Positions 23,178-35,104 of a stretch of DNA of 64,000 nucleotides are shown in pieces. Position 1 is the stretch's first letter. Each line of letters begins with the position of its first letter. This stretch comes from Papaver somniferum (Eukaryota > Streptophyta > Magnoliopsida > Ranunculales > Papaveraceae). The DNA is taken from contig NC_039362.1 of assembly GCF_003573695.1 (NCBI RefSeq), forward strand, positions 111,765,120 through 111,829,119, in the 5' to 3' direction. The notes below the pieces were generated by a model. It saw only the letters and a list, made by a program, of their open reading frames with translations. It made no database searches and had not been told where the DNA came from. Both the position numbers and the translations under genes were made by a program.

Positions 23178-25862
23178 TGGTGGGCCCGGAGATGTGTGAA
23201 AATTAAGCGTAATAAAAACGCGGGCCTACAGTAATACCGCAAGTGCACGGTCGTCAGTTGTAGCTCGTGCAAGTACGGGTCGATCCACAGAGACTGGGGG
23301 TGCTTTGTAGTTTCTAGCTATTTTGGGCTCTAAAATTGCTATTGTTGGGCTTTGGGTACCAATGGATTTTGGTAACCAATGGGTTATGATTGTGCTTTGG
23401 GCCTTTGAATACTCTTGGAATGAATTGGGGTGTTGTCTTAATGAAATGAACTGAGCTTGTGCTCAGTTGGTTTTGTAGTGCACTAGGCTTTGGTTTTGAA
23501 TTTGGGCTTGGGCTTAGTGTGGTGAACTGAGCCCTGGATCTCTAAACTTGATTCTGGACCTTTGCAAGTGCGTTGGGCTTTGAATTCACAGTGGACTGGA
23601 CTTAACCTTTTTGGGTTTCTGAGTGATTTGAACTTTTTGGTGTAAACTTGAGCTGGGCCTGTTTGAGCTAACAGTTTGGGCCTTAGCTTGAGCTAGGCTT
23701 TTGAGCTTTAAACAGATTACAATGGGCTTTTGTAAAACAAGGTAATGAATGCAGTAACAAGAACAGGAGAAACAAATGAGAAGAAAGAGCAAATAGTGGC
23801 AGTGAAGCTGTGATATTTACAAAGCAATGAAGATGGTAGTGAAATAATGAGACAATGGATGATAAAACAATAAACACAAGAAAACAGATACAAATACAAA
23901 ACACAAAACAGGTGACAGTGACAGTGGAGAGTGATAGTGAAGAAAAGCAAAGGAAATGGTGAAAATGGCAGTGAAGATGGCAATGGAAATGAAGCAAAGA
24001 GAAAGAACCAAGGCCTAAGCCAAGGGCAATGGCAGGCAGTGCACTGATTTTAGTGCACAGCAAGATGTGAAGTGCAAAAGCTAAATAAAACAGCAACAAA
24101 CTCAACTGAGCAATAAGAATAACAGAATTAGAGTTGCAAGTGACTGTAAAAACAGACTGTGGGCTAAGCTAAGGCTTTGAATCCACCCTTGTGTCCTAGC
24201 CAAGCAATGTGATCCTAGGTTGAATTGAACATCCTATGCATACATCTAGAATGGAAGGAAAATCAGCTTGCTCACTGATATGCCCCTAGTATTGACTGTC
24301 TTTTGACAGCACAGTCAATCACAGGCATACCAGAGCACTAATTTCTTCCCATTGCACAAGCAAAACACTGCACTAAGGCTCTAACCTAGCATTCCACTAC
24401 CTAACAGTCCACTAAAGCTTCATCTGAGCCTCAGCAGTGAACTCAGAACATGAGAAAACAGATGGAACAACACATAAATTGGAGAGACTGGCTAATCCAG
24501 TTCTCCCAAAACATCACATTAACAACAACAACAACAACAAGATATTAAAACAGGGAAAGGAATTAAACACATGAACATTACACAAAACAAAACATGAACA
24601 TATGCAGAACATCAAAGTTCTGGACACTGGCTATTCCAGCATAAGCCTTTACATCACACCAGTCCCTTCTATTTATACCCACAGACCCAATTTGGATTTT
24701 CCCCCAAATTACAAAATTAGGGTTCTTCCCAAAAAAATCCCTAAAATCAAACAGAAATTAGGTAAATTGTTTCTACCTAATTTGACAGTACAAATCAGAC
24801 CCATATCTTCTGATGCTCTCCCTAACAGAAAATTAGGGTTTTTTAATAAATTCCCCCAAATTGACAGTAGACTAGGGTTTTGATTTTCGAACTTACCAAA
24901 CGTGATAAGACGAGTCCGTCTTCAACCCATGCTTCTTCTCCCTTCTCTGCTCCTTCCCATGCCTTCAATTTCTCTTTCTAGCTCGAGTTATTGTACCAAT
25001 TTCTTTCCTAGGGTTCTCTGAGAAAGAAAAGAAAAGAAATTGGTAGGATAGATGGCTAGAAGATGGGGGGAGTGATTATAGTGGAGTTGGTGGTGGTGTT
25101 TAGGTGGATATGGAGTAGGTGGTGGCGATGGCAGTGCAGGGTGATGGTGGTGGAGTTGGCAGGAGCAGAGCTCGACTGCTCGAAGGAGGAAGATGAGAAT
25201 TTGGGTAAGGTGCGTTTGGCTGAAGGGTATAGGTGTTCGATACTTGGGTGTTAGGTGGGATATCAAGATTCAATGTTGGCGAATCTGAGTCACTGGATGC
25301 GAAGCTGGTAGGTGAATCGGATGGCTACCCCTGAAGAGTCTGGTAGCGACCGTCGGATGTCTTGATACAACGAAGTTAACGGCGAAGATCGAGGTTAGGT
25401 GCTGTAGTGTTTAGCGGAAGTATCGCTATTTGATGCACTCTACTGAAGCGACCATTGGATTTCGATGTAATCCCATCTAACGGATGAGAATGGAAGCGGG
25501 TATTGATATAGAAAATGGGTTTGGGTAAGGGTTTTGGACCTTGGGTATGCCAAGCCCATATCTTCTTTAAGAACAATTCTTCCTTCTTGAGCCCATTCCT
25601 AGCTTTTTGGACGTGCGCTCCATTCTTTGCGGCTTCCTTGCGTAATTTATTCCGGCTTTTCACCACTCTTCAGCTCTTTTCCGCTCCGCAAGTCATCCAG
25701 ACTTTATTTATTACCTAAAAATGCAAAATTAAGTAAGAAAAATATTTATTCTTGAAAACAATGAAAATACAGAATATGGGATAAAATGTAGAATTACTGC
25801 ACAAAAGATGAGTTAAATGCCAACAAAAAGGGATAAATATATACATTATTTGGCACTCATCA
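23178..25862 (-). mobile_element. Solo LTR, Ty3/gypsy-like, TSD CTTCG
   Basis: An insertion of 2,685 bp, CTTCG at 23173-23177 and 25863-25867. On the minus strand it starts TGATGAGTGCCAAATAATGT and ends CGGGCCCACCA. The start resembles LTR starts common in plant Ty3/gypsy Tat/Ogre elements. The end portion (23215-23300) holds GCAAGTGCACGGTCGTCAG and GGGTCGATCCACAGAGACT, a conserved type of segment often seen in such elements (recalled family knowledge, not checked). No PBS or internal region exists between the duplications. It is less AT-rich than its surroundings, with GGTGG-rich DNA at 25063-25160. ORFs inside (23586-24105, 24602-24883, 24988-25266, 25376-25718) are low-complexity frames. 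Confidence 0.75.
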
Positions 25863-27249
25863 CTTCGTATAGTTGAGACCAAGCAACTAAACCTATAGTT
25901 CACCTAGTTTCTTCAGTATCCCTGCGCTTCCGATATTCAATAAGTGCACACACTAGAACAATTCCTTTGGATCGTATTCCAAACAATAAAAGAACAACAA
26001 ATCTGTTTGGTAACAACTCTCTTGATTCTTTCAGATGAAGATATCTCAAGTCATAAGCAAAGGCTCTTCTGTTTAACCAATAAACTTCTTTGCATGATCA
26101 GATCAATCTATCCAACAACTACCAAAGTAGCCGAGTTTAGATTTTCAATCAGTCAATATAGAATCAAACAAGAAACTACAAGGTGATGTCGATCTTATAC
26201 AATTAAACAATCGAATAAATCCGATTCTAGTTGGATCTCAGCCGATCAAGGTTTGGGCACACCCAAAGATATAAAAACCAAATCAGAAATCTTCTTTGTG
26301 TTCAAATCTTCTTTAATCTTCAATAAACACCTGCACAACACCACTTGAATCTCTTGTGATCAATCACGCACAAAACGGAGTCTATTAACAATGGATTATC
26401 ACAAGACGTCTTTAGATCTACAAACAGTTCTAAATATCTCGTCGATACTTCCATCTAGTTTGAGTGAATCTTATATCAGAAGAGAAGTATCTCAAGAATA
26501 AACAAACTAGGTGCAATCAAAGTTTAAGAACCGTTAGTCAATCAAATCAATCGAAAACTAAAATAAACTACAATTATCCAGTTTCCCACCAACGTTACTC
26601 GTAGACGCTTCTTTATCCCACAAAAGTATTTAAACGAGGGGTCGTAAGAGATTTCGCCTAATTAGGGTACTTTCCTCTCCGAATAAACGGCTCCGCCAGA
26701 AACAACAAAAAGATGGAGTTTGCCTGGTTCTTAGGATAGTTTGCTCGAAATGCAAACTTGGGTATTTATAGACCAAGGATGTTTGGACACCAAGGAATTC
26801 CCAAAACCGAGTTATTCTAAAGATATGCAATAAATTCCCAAATCGGTTTTCATAATTCCTGGAAATGCTTTGTCCAACATTTCCGAAATCTCACTAGAAA
26901 ATCTCCAATTAGTAAATGCACATTACCAATTTTTATTTTCCAGAGATATGCATTTAATTGCTGGTAATTAAAAGTATATAAAACTAACAACCTTAATTAA
27001 AAGATTCTTAATTTATTTTGGTCAGGGATCACCTTGAGTAATTAAGGAATATCTTTGAACAATAAAAGATAAGAGTTATTGAACATGTTCAAAGTATGTC
27101 GACATTTGTAAATCCTTTTTCATATTTACAATCTTGGAATCGATTATACCACACTTCCAAACAAGTTTAAAATTGGTTCATCTGTATTCCAAGAACAACT
27201 ATGTGATTGATCAAATATCAAATATCAAATCACTAATCATGGGTTTTTG

Positions 27250-27520
27250 TTTCTACCAAACACAAGGATCGGTTCTACCTCAATATGGTTACTGGGACCC
27301 GTTACATCAGTTACGAGGATCGGTTACGTCAATTACTAGGACCGGTAACCATATTCTCATGGTATTACTTGTGATCGGTTATACAAGTCACTAAGATTGG
27401 TTACACCAATTACCAGGACCGGTTACGCCAATTACAAGGATCGATTACACAACTCTTCTCTGATTGGTTATACCAATTACTAGGATCGATTACACCAATT
27501 ACAAATATCGATCATACCAT
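27250..27520 (-). repeat. Minisatellite in family B 5' LTR
   Basis: Same GGATCGGTTACACCAATTAC-type units as 13530-13800, closely similar in order, as expected for the two LTRs of one element. Confidence 0.85.
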
Positions 27521-28338
27521 CTTAGGTGATTACTTAGGATCAGTTACACTAATAAAAGTCATACCAATACATAAGTCAGGCATTGTGACTAGTTTTACCA
27601 AGATACATAACAAGTTATGATCGGTTCTACTAACTCACACATATTGCTAATCCAAAGATATGCAATAAATAACAATACCAATAAGCCTAGCGATTTCCCT
27701 TTCGATCCATAAAACAAGTTCATGAATGTACTTACTTTAAACAAATGTAAACATTGTTTCCTAGGATGAAATCTTCACCTTTACCCATACATATAATCAC
27801 AATAACATTCATACGATTATGTCGATATCTTATATACAAAGTTCAAAAGGTAAGCGTTATACTTCGTATCCTAATTCCTTAAAACTATGATCATGTGATC
27901 ATGTCTCACTACTAGAGTATAATCATTGACAGCTTCGTAGTTATGTTTTCAATATAGCACGACTTGAAATATATGTTAGGAATGAAACAATTCAAGTCAA
28001 AATATAACTAACCTCAAGAGGAAGGATGATGTCGTCGTTGTAGATTGTTACTTCTTCACATTCTTCAAGTCTTCGAGTAATACTTGTATGTCTCATAATC
28101 TTAATCTTTCTAGTCTAACCTATACGAAGTTGTCTCTAGTTACATAATCAAGCGACTCTTTAATTGAGTTTTGATTCACTAAAATATGACAACCAAACTT
28201 GACATACCAACGTTTGGTGGGTTCAACCGAGCTATGCTCTAACAAAATCAAGACTTATAATTTCGACAACTAAACTTGACAAACAAACTTGAGATAGGAA
28301 AGCTTGCGAGTTCGACCGAGCAATGCTCTAACACTAAT

Positions 28339-28404
28339 TACGCGAAATCTCTTACAACCACTCGTTTAAAGATTTATGTGGGATCAAGAAGTTCTACGAG
28401 TACC
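28339..28404 (+). mobile_element. Family B LTR (3644 copy), short resumed segment
   Basis: TACGCGAAATCTCTTACAAC through ACGAGTACC continues the plus-strand LTR interrupted at 7083. It stops where a family A LTR begins at 28405. The following family B sequence (GTTGGTGGGAAACT) is not found next to any downstream family A LTR in the window. Confidence 0.75.
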
Positions 28405-29076
28405 TGTTAGAGCACTGCTCGGTCGAACTCTCAAGCGCTTCTATCTCAAGCTTGTTTGTAATATTTAGTGATCAAAACTATAAGTCTTGATTTCTAGTCT
28501 ACTTATAGTGATGTCTCGGACTAGGATAGATTGTGCAGTTGAACATTAGACTTCATGACGTTCATCAATTGAAGACGAAGAACTACTAAGAAGATCTTGT
28601 GGAACTTCATCAACAAAAGGAATGTGGAGACTAAAAATCATCTATCACTTGGAAATTCTATTTCTACTTTATCTCCTATATTGAGACAAAAGTCGTATTG
28701 CTATATAGTATTCGATTATGCACATTTGAGATTTCGAGCTGAGTTTAACTCGCTTACATATTTCTCGAAATTTGTGTTGGTAAGGTTTTTCTTCAACCAA
28801 GTTCATCTTATATTCTTGACGAAAGTCAAAAGATGACCATGTGAAAACTGCCGAGTAACATCTTACATGGTTTGTGTGATACAATCATTTGGTGTAGACT
28901 CGGAATGTTTCATTATGATTATTTCAATAACTTGAAAATTGCTTTGATGCTAATAGTGTCTGAAAACGGCTATTGTCATCCTCTAAGAAAGTTTAAATGA
29001 TTGAAATAGAGTTTAGAACTATTGGATTATGAACATAGTTTGCATTCTTGCATGTATGTGATCCATGACCGGAACT

Positions 29077-29280
29077 ATAGTATGCATACCCGTATGCGTA
29101 GTTGTAGTTATGAAATTCTGTGTACCAAGTACACATATCGATACACATACTTGCGTAAGGTACAGGTCCGGGAATTTCTGCTGGGTTTTGGAAGTGTACT
29201 AAGGTATGCGTACCCGTTCACATACTGGCGAACCCAAACTCAAATCGGCTACTTAGGTATGCGTACTCGTATGCATACTT
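29077..29280 (+). repeat. Paired-palindrome repeats in family A LTR
   Basis: Units such as GTATGCATACCCGTATGCGT (29081), a diverged middle copy, GTATGCGTACCCGTTCACAT (29203) and GTATGCGTACTCGTATGCAT (29256), in the sense orientation of the LTR. Confidence 0.8.
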
Positions 29281-29752
29281 GAGTGGTTAAAGTTCTAAAA
29301 TCGGTTTTCTCATGAACTAATACATTTATATATTAAGAAATGCATTCTTTGCAAACCGTGGTTATAATGTTTATGAATTGATTTGAGTGAATCAAACCGA
29401 TTTTTCTTCAGTTGTGTTCTTGTATACTTCTATGAGAATATAGCAATTGAACAACTCTTTAACTAGTTTCATTTGAGTCATTTGAACTAGTTGTGGTTAA
29501 GATGAATAAGATTGATATGAGAGTGGTCATATAGCTAACCTCGGTTAGCTACAGTTGAGCCAACATGGTATACACTTTTAGGTACGGTTACTCAAACCTA
29601 AATGAGGATACATTTCATTTGTGTATAACAAGCTAAGTTTGATCTAACAGTTGAAAGATATTATCTTGAGTCTAATCAGGTTTTCATCTAACGGTGAATA
29701 TCGAATGTTTTGTTACCAAGGTAACTTAGATTGCAAACCCTGATTTGAAAAC

Positions 29753-29760
29753 TATATAAA
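29753..29760 (+). promoter_or_regulatory. TATA box of family A LTR
   Basis: TATATAAA followed by GGAGAACTCTA; an equivalent box occurs at 31929-31936. Confidence 0.6.
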
Positions 29761-31287
29761 GGAGAACTCTACAACCTGGGAAACCTAATACCCACACCTC
29801 ATGTGTGATACTAGTTGCATAAGCTAGAGTCGATTCTCCTTTAACCTTAGGTTTTTCACGAAACCTTGTAGGTTAACGACTTAAAGACTTCATTGGGATT
29901 GTGATGCCAGACCCAACTATTTTCTCTGTAGTTGCGTGTTCTGATATTACTTCTTCTATCGTGATTGAGTATTATCTTTGCTAAGATTTGCTTGAGATTT
30001 ATCTTCGATAGGTAAGATTAAAAGTAGTCACAAACATCTTCGTCTCGTCGTTTGTGATTCCACAATATCTTGTTTCGCTACCATGCGATTAAGATTATTG
30101 TGAGGTGATTGATAATACTAGGCTGTTCTTCGGGTATATAAGTCCGGTTTATCAATTGGTTCCTGTGCACCTTGATTTATCAAAAGACGGAACAAAACTC
30201 ATAGGTATTTCTGTGGGAGACAAATTTATCTATTCCTATAGACTTTTCTGTGTGAGAAAGATTTGTTTATCAAGTCTTCGACTTTGGGTCGTAGCAACTC
30301 TTGGTTGTGGGTGAGATCAGCTAAGGGAATCAAGTGCGTAGAATCCTGATGGTGTTCATAGATGTAAGGAGCGCAAATGTACCTTGATCATTGTAAAATT
30401 GATTAGGCTCAACTACATTCCAGTCCGAAGTTCATTGGTAGTAAGCTAGTGTCTGTAGCGGCTTAATACAGTATGGTGTTCAAAGCTGGACTAGGTCCCG
30501 GGGTTTTTCTGCATTTGCGGTTTTCGTCGTTAACAAAATTCTGGTGTTTGTGTTATTTCTTTTCTGCATTATATTTTGTTATATAATAGAAATATCGCAG
30601 GTTGTGCGTTGAATCAATCAATTGGTTAATCCAACCTTTGGTTGTTGATTTAAATTGATTGATTCTTGAACATTGGTCTCTGGTACTGTTAGAGCACTGC
30701 TCGGTCGAACTCGCAAGCGTTTCTATCTCAAGGTTGTTTGTCAAGTTTAGTTGCCAAAACTATAAGTATTGATTTTTAGACTACTTATAGCTAAGTCTCG
30801 GATTAGGATATTAAGTGTAGTTGAGCCTTAGACTCCACGGCATTCATCGGTTGAAGACGAAGGACTACTCAAGGGAACTTGTGGAACTTCATCAACACAA
30901 AAGGTATGTGGAGACTTGAACTTATCTATCACTCAAAAGTCGATCTATTCTATCTCTTTTTTTGAGACAAAAGTCGTATTGCTATATAGACTTCGATTAT
31001 ACACATGTGCTATTTCGAGTCGAGTTTATCTCGCTTATCTATTTCTCGAAATATGTGTTGGTAAGCTTTCGCTTTGGCCAAGTTCATCTTTACTCGTGAC
31101 GAAAGTCATGTTGATTATTTCAATAACTTGAAAATCACTTTAATGAAAAATAGTTTGTGAATAACAACTATATAACATCCTCTAAGAAAGTTTCAATGAT
31201 TGAAATGAGAGTTAGAACATGTAACCATATTTGGATATAAACATAGTGTGTTCTCACATTTGTGTAAAAGTCAAAAACCGGGAACCC

Positions 31288-31460
31288 AAAGTATTCGTAC
31301 CCGTACACGTACTGGCGTTTGTTGGAAATCCGGGAGACTGTGTGTACGCGTACGTGTACTGGCGGAAAGTTCACGTCCGTGAAATTCTGCTGGAGTTTGA
31401 AAGTGAAAAACAAACTCAATCCGGTTACTTAAGTATGCGTACCCGTTTGCATACTTAGGT
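31288..31460 (+). repeat. Paired-palindrome repeats in family A LTR
   Basis: Three units: GTATTCGTACCCGTACACGT (31290), GTGTACGCGTACGTGTACTG (31341) and GTATGCGTACCCGTTTGCAT (31434). Overlapping frames (31168-31489) are by-products. Confidence 0.8.
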
Positions 31461-31928
31461 AGGTTACTTTCTAAAATCGGTTTGTTCATGAACTAAAATA
31501 TTTATATAATAAGGAATGCAATCTTTGCAAACCGTGGTTATAATGTTCATGAATCGATTCGAGTGAATCAAAACCGATTTTGCTTCAATTGTGTCTTGTA
31601 TACTTCTATAAGATCTAATCAATTGAACAACTCTCTAACTAGTTTATTTGAGTCATTTTAACTAGTTATGGTGAAGATAAATAAGGTTGATATGAAAGTG
31701 CTCATATGGCTAACCATTGGTTAACTATTGTTGAACCAACTAAGTGTACACGTTTAGGTACGGTTACTTAAACCTAAATGAAGGTGCATTTCATTTTTGT
31801 ATAACAAGCTAAGTTCGATCTAACTGTTGAAAGATATTAGCTTGAATCTAATCAGGTTTTCATCTAACAGTGAATATTGAATTGTTTGTTACCAAGGTAA
31901 CTTAGATTGCAAACCCTGATTTGAAGAC

Positions 31929-31936
31929 TATATAAA
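31929..31936 (+). promoter_or_regulatory. TATA box of family A LTR
   Basis: TATATAAA in the same setting as 29753. Confidence 0.6.
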
Positions 31937-33066
31937 GGAGAACTCTAGCAACTGGGAAACCCAATCCCCACACCTCATGTGTGATACTAGTTGTATAAGC
32001 TATAGTTGATTCTCCTTTAACCTTAGGTTTTTCACGAAACCCTGTAGGTTAACGACTTAAAGACTTCATTGGGATTGTGAATCCAGACCCAACTATTTTC
32101 TCTGTAGTTGCGTGATCTGATCTTGTTGTTTCTATCGTGATTAATTGCAATCATAAGATTGGATTGAGATTTATATCTTCGATAGGCAAGATAGAAAAGT
32201 AGTCACAAACACCTTCGTCTCATCGTTTGTGATTCCACAATATCTTGTTTCGTTAATCGATTAAGATTATTGTGAGGTGATTGATATTTCTAGGTTGTCC
32301 TTCGGGAATATAAGTCTGGTATATCAATTGGTTCTTGTTCACCTTGATTTATCAAAAGACGGAATAAAACTCGTAGATATTTCTGTGGGAGACAGATTTA
32401 TCTATTCATATAGACTTTTCTGTGTGAGACAGATTTGTTTATCAAGTCTTCGATTTTGGGTCGTAGCAACTCTTAGTTGTGGGTGAGATCAGCTAAAGGA
32501 ATCAAGTGCGTAGTATCCTGCTGGGATCAGAGACGTAAGGAATGCAACTGTACCTTGAATCAGTGTGAGATTGATTAGGGTTCAACTACAGTCCAGACCG
32601 TAGTTAGTTTTGTAGTAGGCTAGTGTCTGTAGTGGCTGAATACAGTGTGGTGTTCAAATCTGGACTAGGTCCAGGGGTTTTCCCTGCATTTGCGGTTTCC
32701 TCGTTAACAAAACTTCTAGTGTCTGTGTTATTTCTTTTCCGCATTATATTTTGTTATATAATTGAAATATCACAGGTTGTGCGTTGAATCGATCGATTGG
32801 TAAATCCAACCTTTGGCTGTTGATTGAAATTGATTGATCCTTGAACATTGATCTTTGGTACCGTTCAAGTTATCTCTCTTATATTCAATCGGGCTCGTAA
32901 ATTATTATTTATTTTTTTCGGATTGAATTAAGAGATTGAGATATAACTCCTTGATATTAGATTGAGTTTGACTATCTAGTTGATTCTCTTGAAAGTATAT
33001 TGGAGTTAGTCCATACAGATTGCTAAGCGAAATATTGGGTGAGGTTGTTAGACCCCCGCTTTTTCA

Positions 33067-33080
33067 ATTGGTATCAGAGC
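33067..33080 (+). other. Primer-binding site, initiator Met-tRNA type
   Basis: ATTGGTATCAGAGC directly follows the LTR terminal CA at 33066. Confidence 0.88.
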
Positions 33081-33132
33081 ATGCAAACACGTTTAAGACC
33101 TCATAAGCTCGTGTTTGTAGCGATCTGACTCT

Positions 33133-33792
33133 ATGGACATAACTGCTATCTCTAATAACGCAACACCAGTTCAGAGTCACCTTGATTTGGATAAAAATCT
33201 TGAGACTTCTGAGAAATCTCCTTTGTCCTCTCCTTTGACTGAATCTGCATTCAACTGGGAAAAATGTCTTGATGAATAGTTGGATGATCTTTCAGATGAG
33301 AGTGATTCAGAAGAAGGACAAAGTATTGATGAGGAAATCTCTCAATATATCAAGCTCTTTGACCATGTTTTAAAAGGAAAGAAGTCAACAACTTGCTTGG
33401 GTAAATATCTGGCACCTCTCTGTCAAGAAAACATAAAACTAAGAAAACTCTTTAAAGGTTATGATTGTGGGTATAAACTCTTACAATCTACCTTTAAAGA
33501 TCTAGAAGAAGATGTACGCTCAAAAAGGTCTGAATGTGATAATCTTCTTCGAAATCTCTTTGTGTCGAAAGACGGACTTGCAGAATCTGAAGCAAGATAC
33601 AACTCTCAAAAAAAAAAAAATTAATGACAGAGAAATAAGTCTTATCGCCAAGGAAAAACTTTTGGAGACTGATCTTGCTGCTGCTCTTGATAAGGTAAAC
33701 TCATTGGAGAAAATATGAAAAGATTCAATTCTAGTTCTACAAAATTATCTTCTATGCTGGGAGCATGTAAAGAACATCGTGATACACGTGGT
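33133..33792 (+). pseudogene. Family A gag-like ORF, broken, then cut by Athila insertion
   Basis: The ATG at 33133 lies 53 bp after the PBS. The frame has one TAG at 33277-33279, then runs to 33624, where a run of about 12 A (33608-33620) shifts it. The +1 or -1 frame continues to 33718 (LAAALDKVNSLEK) and stops. The layout is an S/T-rich N-terminus, an acidic segment (DLSDESDSEEGQ), then coiled-coil with C-D-N-L-L and LAESEARYNSQ, the same plan as 508-1 on the minus strand. The remaining DNA to 33792 resembles 3003-3040. The Athila LTR begins at 33793. No nucleocapsid or enzyme motif is visible. Confidence 0.6.
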
Positions 33793-34204
33793 TGATAAGT
33801 GCATAATTCATATGATTTTAGTGTCCATTCCATACTTGTTTTAGCTATTATTCTTGCATGTATTCGTATTATACTCTTGTTTTCTCTCATTTGCCTCTAT
33901 TAGGTGAATCATCCAAAAATGAGCTACAAATTTCTGAAAAGAGTTAGGAAAAGAAGTATTCCAAGTATCCAAGTTCCCAAGTCTAAGAGAAGTGGAAGAA
34001 GTGCGACGAAAAGGAGCAAAACGCTCAAAATCAAGAGAAAGGCCAAAGACAGATCTTAACTCATTCAAATTAAGGATTTGTCATCACCATCTTGAAGAGA
34101 ATTGAAATATAAAAAGAACGCAAAAATAATGAGGTCATTCCCAGTTCGGACGAAGAAGTTGTGGCCAAAAAGAGTTTTTATCGAATACCGAAGACATTAA
34201 GACA

Positions 34205-34275
34205 AACAGGTACGCATACTTTAATTCCGAAAATTTCTGCTGGTTTTTGTAGTATGCATACGGGTACGCATACTT
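34205..34275 (+). repeat. Paired-palindrome motif in the Athila LTR
   Basis: A half unit GGTACGCATACTTTA at 34209 and a full unit GTATGCATACGGGTACGCAT from 34252. The full unit is nearly identical to units in family A LTRs (11375, 9564), although the two LTR families are otherwise unrelated. Confidence 0.8.
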
Positions 34276-34379
34276 AAGTACTATGGAAAGCCAAAACTCA
34301 CGGTTAGGACCCTTATTTGGTGTTTTTGGGTCGGGTTCTTGAATCGAATTAAATACGTGAAGGCCAAGCAATGTAAACC

Positions 34380-34387
34380 TATAAAAA
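34380..34387 (+). promoter_or_regulatory. TATA box of Athila LTR
   Basis: TATAAAAA in CCTATAAAAAGG, about 590 bp into the LTR. Confidence 0.5.
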
Positions 34388-35104
34388 GGTATTAGATTAT
34401 GTGAAATGATATCACATTAAGAGGCACGAAATTGTAAGGCTTGGAGAGAAGAAACATCACACGGAGCGATTCTCAATCTTAACGTTATCTCTTTACTTTT
34501 CTCATATATATATCATGGATGTTTCTACATCCATGAGTAGCTAAACACCTATTGATTGACAAGATTTGAGTTATTATATTAATCTACTTTGAAGTTCTTC
34601 ATATGATTATCGTTTGTTTATACTATATCGAATTTTCAATGATTGATTGATAGATTGTTTAGGTGGCCAACTAAATTTATTTGTTGATTCAATCCATTGC
34701 TAGTATTGAGTTAGGAGATAAGTAATCGTCGAATAACTTGTACACAAGTAGAGAACACAAAACCTTGTAGAGGGATTCCTTGGAGCGATTGTGTGTATAA
34801 ACAACACTAAAAAGTGGACCTTGATCTAAGAGTCTAACTAGTAGGATCAACCTATAAATTCACAAAAGATAAATCATTCGACTAAATTACACCTTGAGTG
34901 ATCTACTACTAGGTGGTTTGGGTGAATAGAATCTGGTAGGCGAGAACTTCAGTATCCAGTGGCACGGGATTATATACACATTCTAGTCAATCGAGGTTAT
35001 ATACGCATTCTAGTCGATCGTTCATATATATAAAAAATACTTTCCGAATTTTCATCGAGTCACCCTATCCAAAGACCCATTTTCGGTTCATGTACATTAT
35101 TATT

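Larger units (their letters stand above)
12006..28244 (-). mobile_element. Complete family B element with nested insertions, TSD AAATC
   Basis: The element has both LTRs, a PBS, internal DNA and a polypurine tract in the right order on the minus strand: 5' LTR 28244-22859, PBS 22858-22845, internal 22858-19230, PPT 19243-19230, 3' LTR 19229-12006. AAATC flanks it at 12001-12005 and 28245-28249. The host family A LTR reads continuously across (...ACTAGAAATC|AAGACTTATA...). Removing two later insertions (14200-18893 and 23178-25862) leaves roughly 8.8 kb. No protease, RT, RNase H or integrase was found, so it is a non-autonomous LARD-type element. The two LTRs differ by substitutions and by indels, including about 250 bp present near 26220-26475 but missing from the 3' LTR. 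Confidence 0.88.
22859..28244 (-). mobile_element. 5' LTR of minus family B element
   Basis: Segments 22859-23177 and 25868-28244 flank a solo LTR with TSD CTTCG. The outer end GCTCTAACA meets the AAATC target duplication. Compared with its partner it lacks about 100 bp near 23043 (the part that holds ACTTTAAATTATAATAAC at 12262) and retains about 250 bp (26220-26475) that the partner lost. The GATCGGTTAC minisatellite is at 27250-27520. Confidence 0.85.
7084..28333 (-). mobile_element. Family A solo LTR (outer), split by later insertions, TSD CTAAT
   Basis: Family A LTR segments at 7084-7889, 10395-12005 and 28250-28333 join into one minus-strand LTR of about 2.5 kb. The left end TGAAAAGGCGGGGGTC and the right end GCTCTAACA are flanked by CTAAT (7079-7083 and 28334-28338), and the family B LTR sequence is continuous across the empty site. 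No internal region or second LTR lies between the duplicated sites except nested elements, so it is a solo LTR. It hosts a second family A LTR (TSD AACTT) and a complete family B element (TSD AAATC). Confidence 0.88.
28405..30686 (+). mobile_element. Family A LTR, plus, 3'-interrupted
   Basis: It starts TGTTAGAGCACTGCTCGG, with TATATAAA at 29753-29760 and the conserved CCGGGGTTTTTCTGCATTTG block at 30497-30516. It stops at ...CTCTGGTAC, about 200 bp before the LTR end, where the next family A LTR begins. The rest (CGTTCAAGTTATC...) would be expected after the inner element, outside this window. Confidence 0.85.
30687..33066 (+). mobile_element. Family A 5' LTR, plus, with adjoining PBS
   Basis: A 2,380-bp LTR from TGTTAGAGCACTGCTCGG to CCCCCGCTTTTTCA, followed at once by the PBS and the gag relic, so it is the 5' LTR of an element. 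GGTAC (30682-30686) lies at its left border and is the likely target duplication. The right copy should lie beyond the nested Athila element outside the window. Paired-palindrome repeats are at 31288-31460. Confidence 0.88.

Noticed and set aside
23586..24105. Several overlapping minus-strand ORFs rich in L, S, F and C
   Set aside because: They arise from purine/pyrimidine-skewed DNA inside a solo LTR, overlap one another in all frames, and show no domain.
24988..25718. ORFs on both strands in the solo LTR (proline/histidine-rich and others)
   Set aside because: Low-complexity frames in an LTR; they overlap in opposite directions.
31168..31489. Overlapping ORFs rich in V, R and Y
   Set aside because: They are produced by GTAYGCATAC palindromic repeats in a family A LTR.
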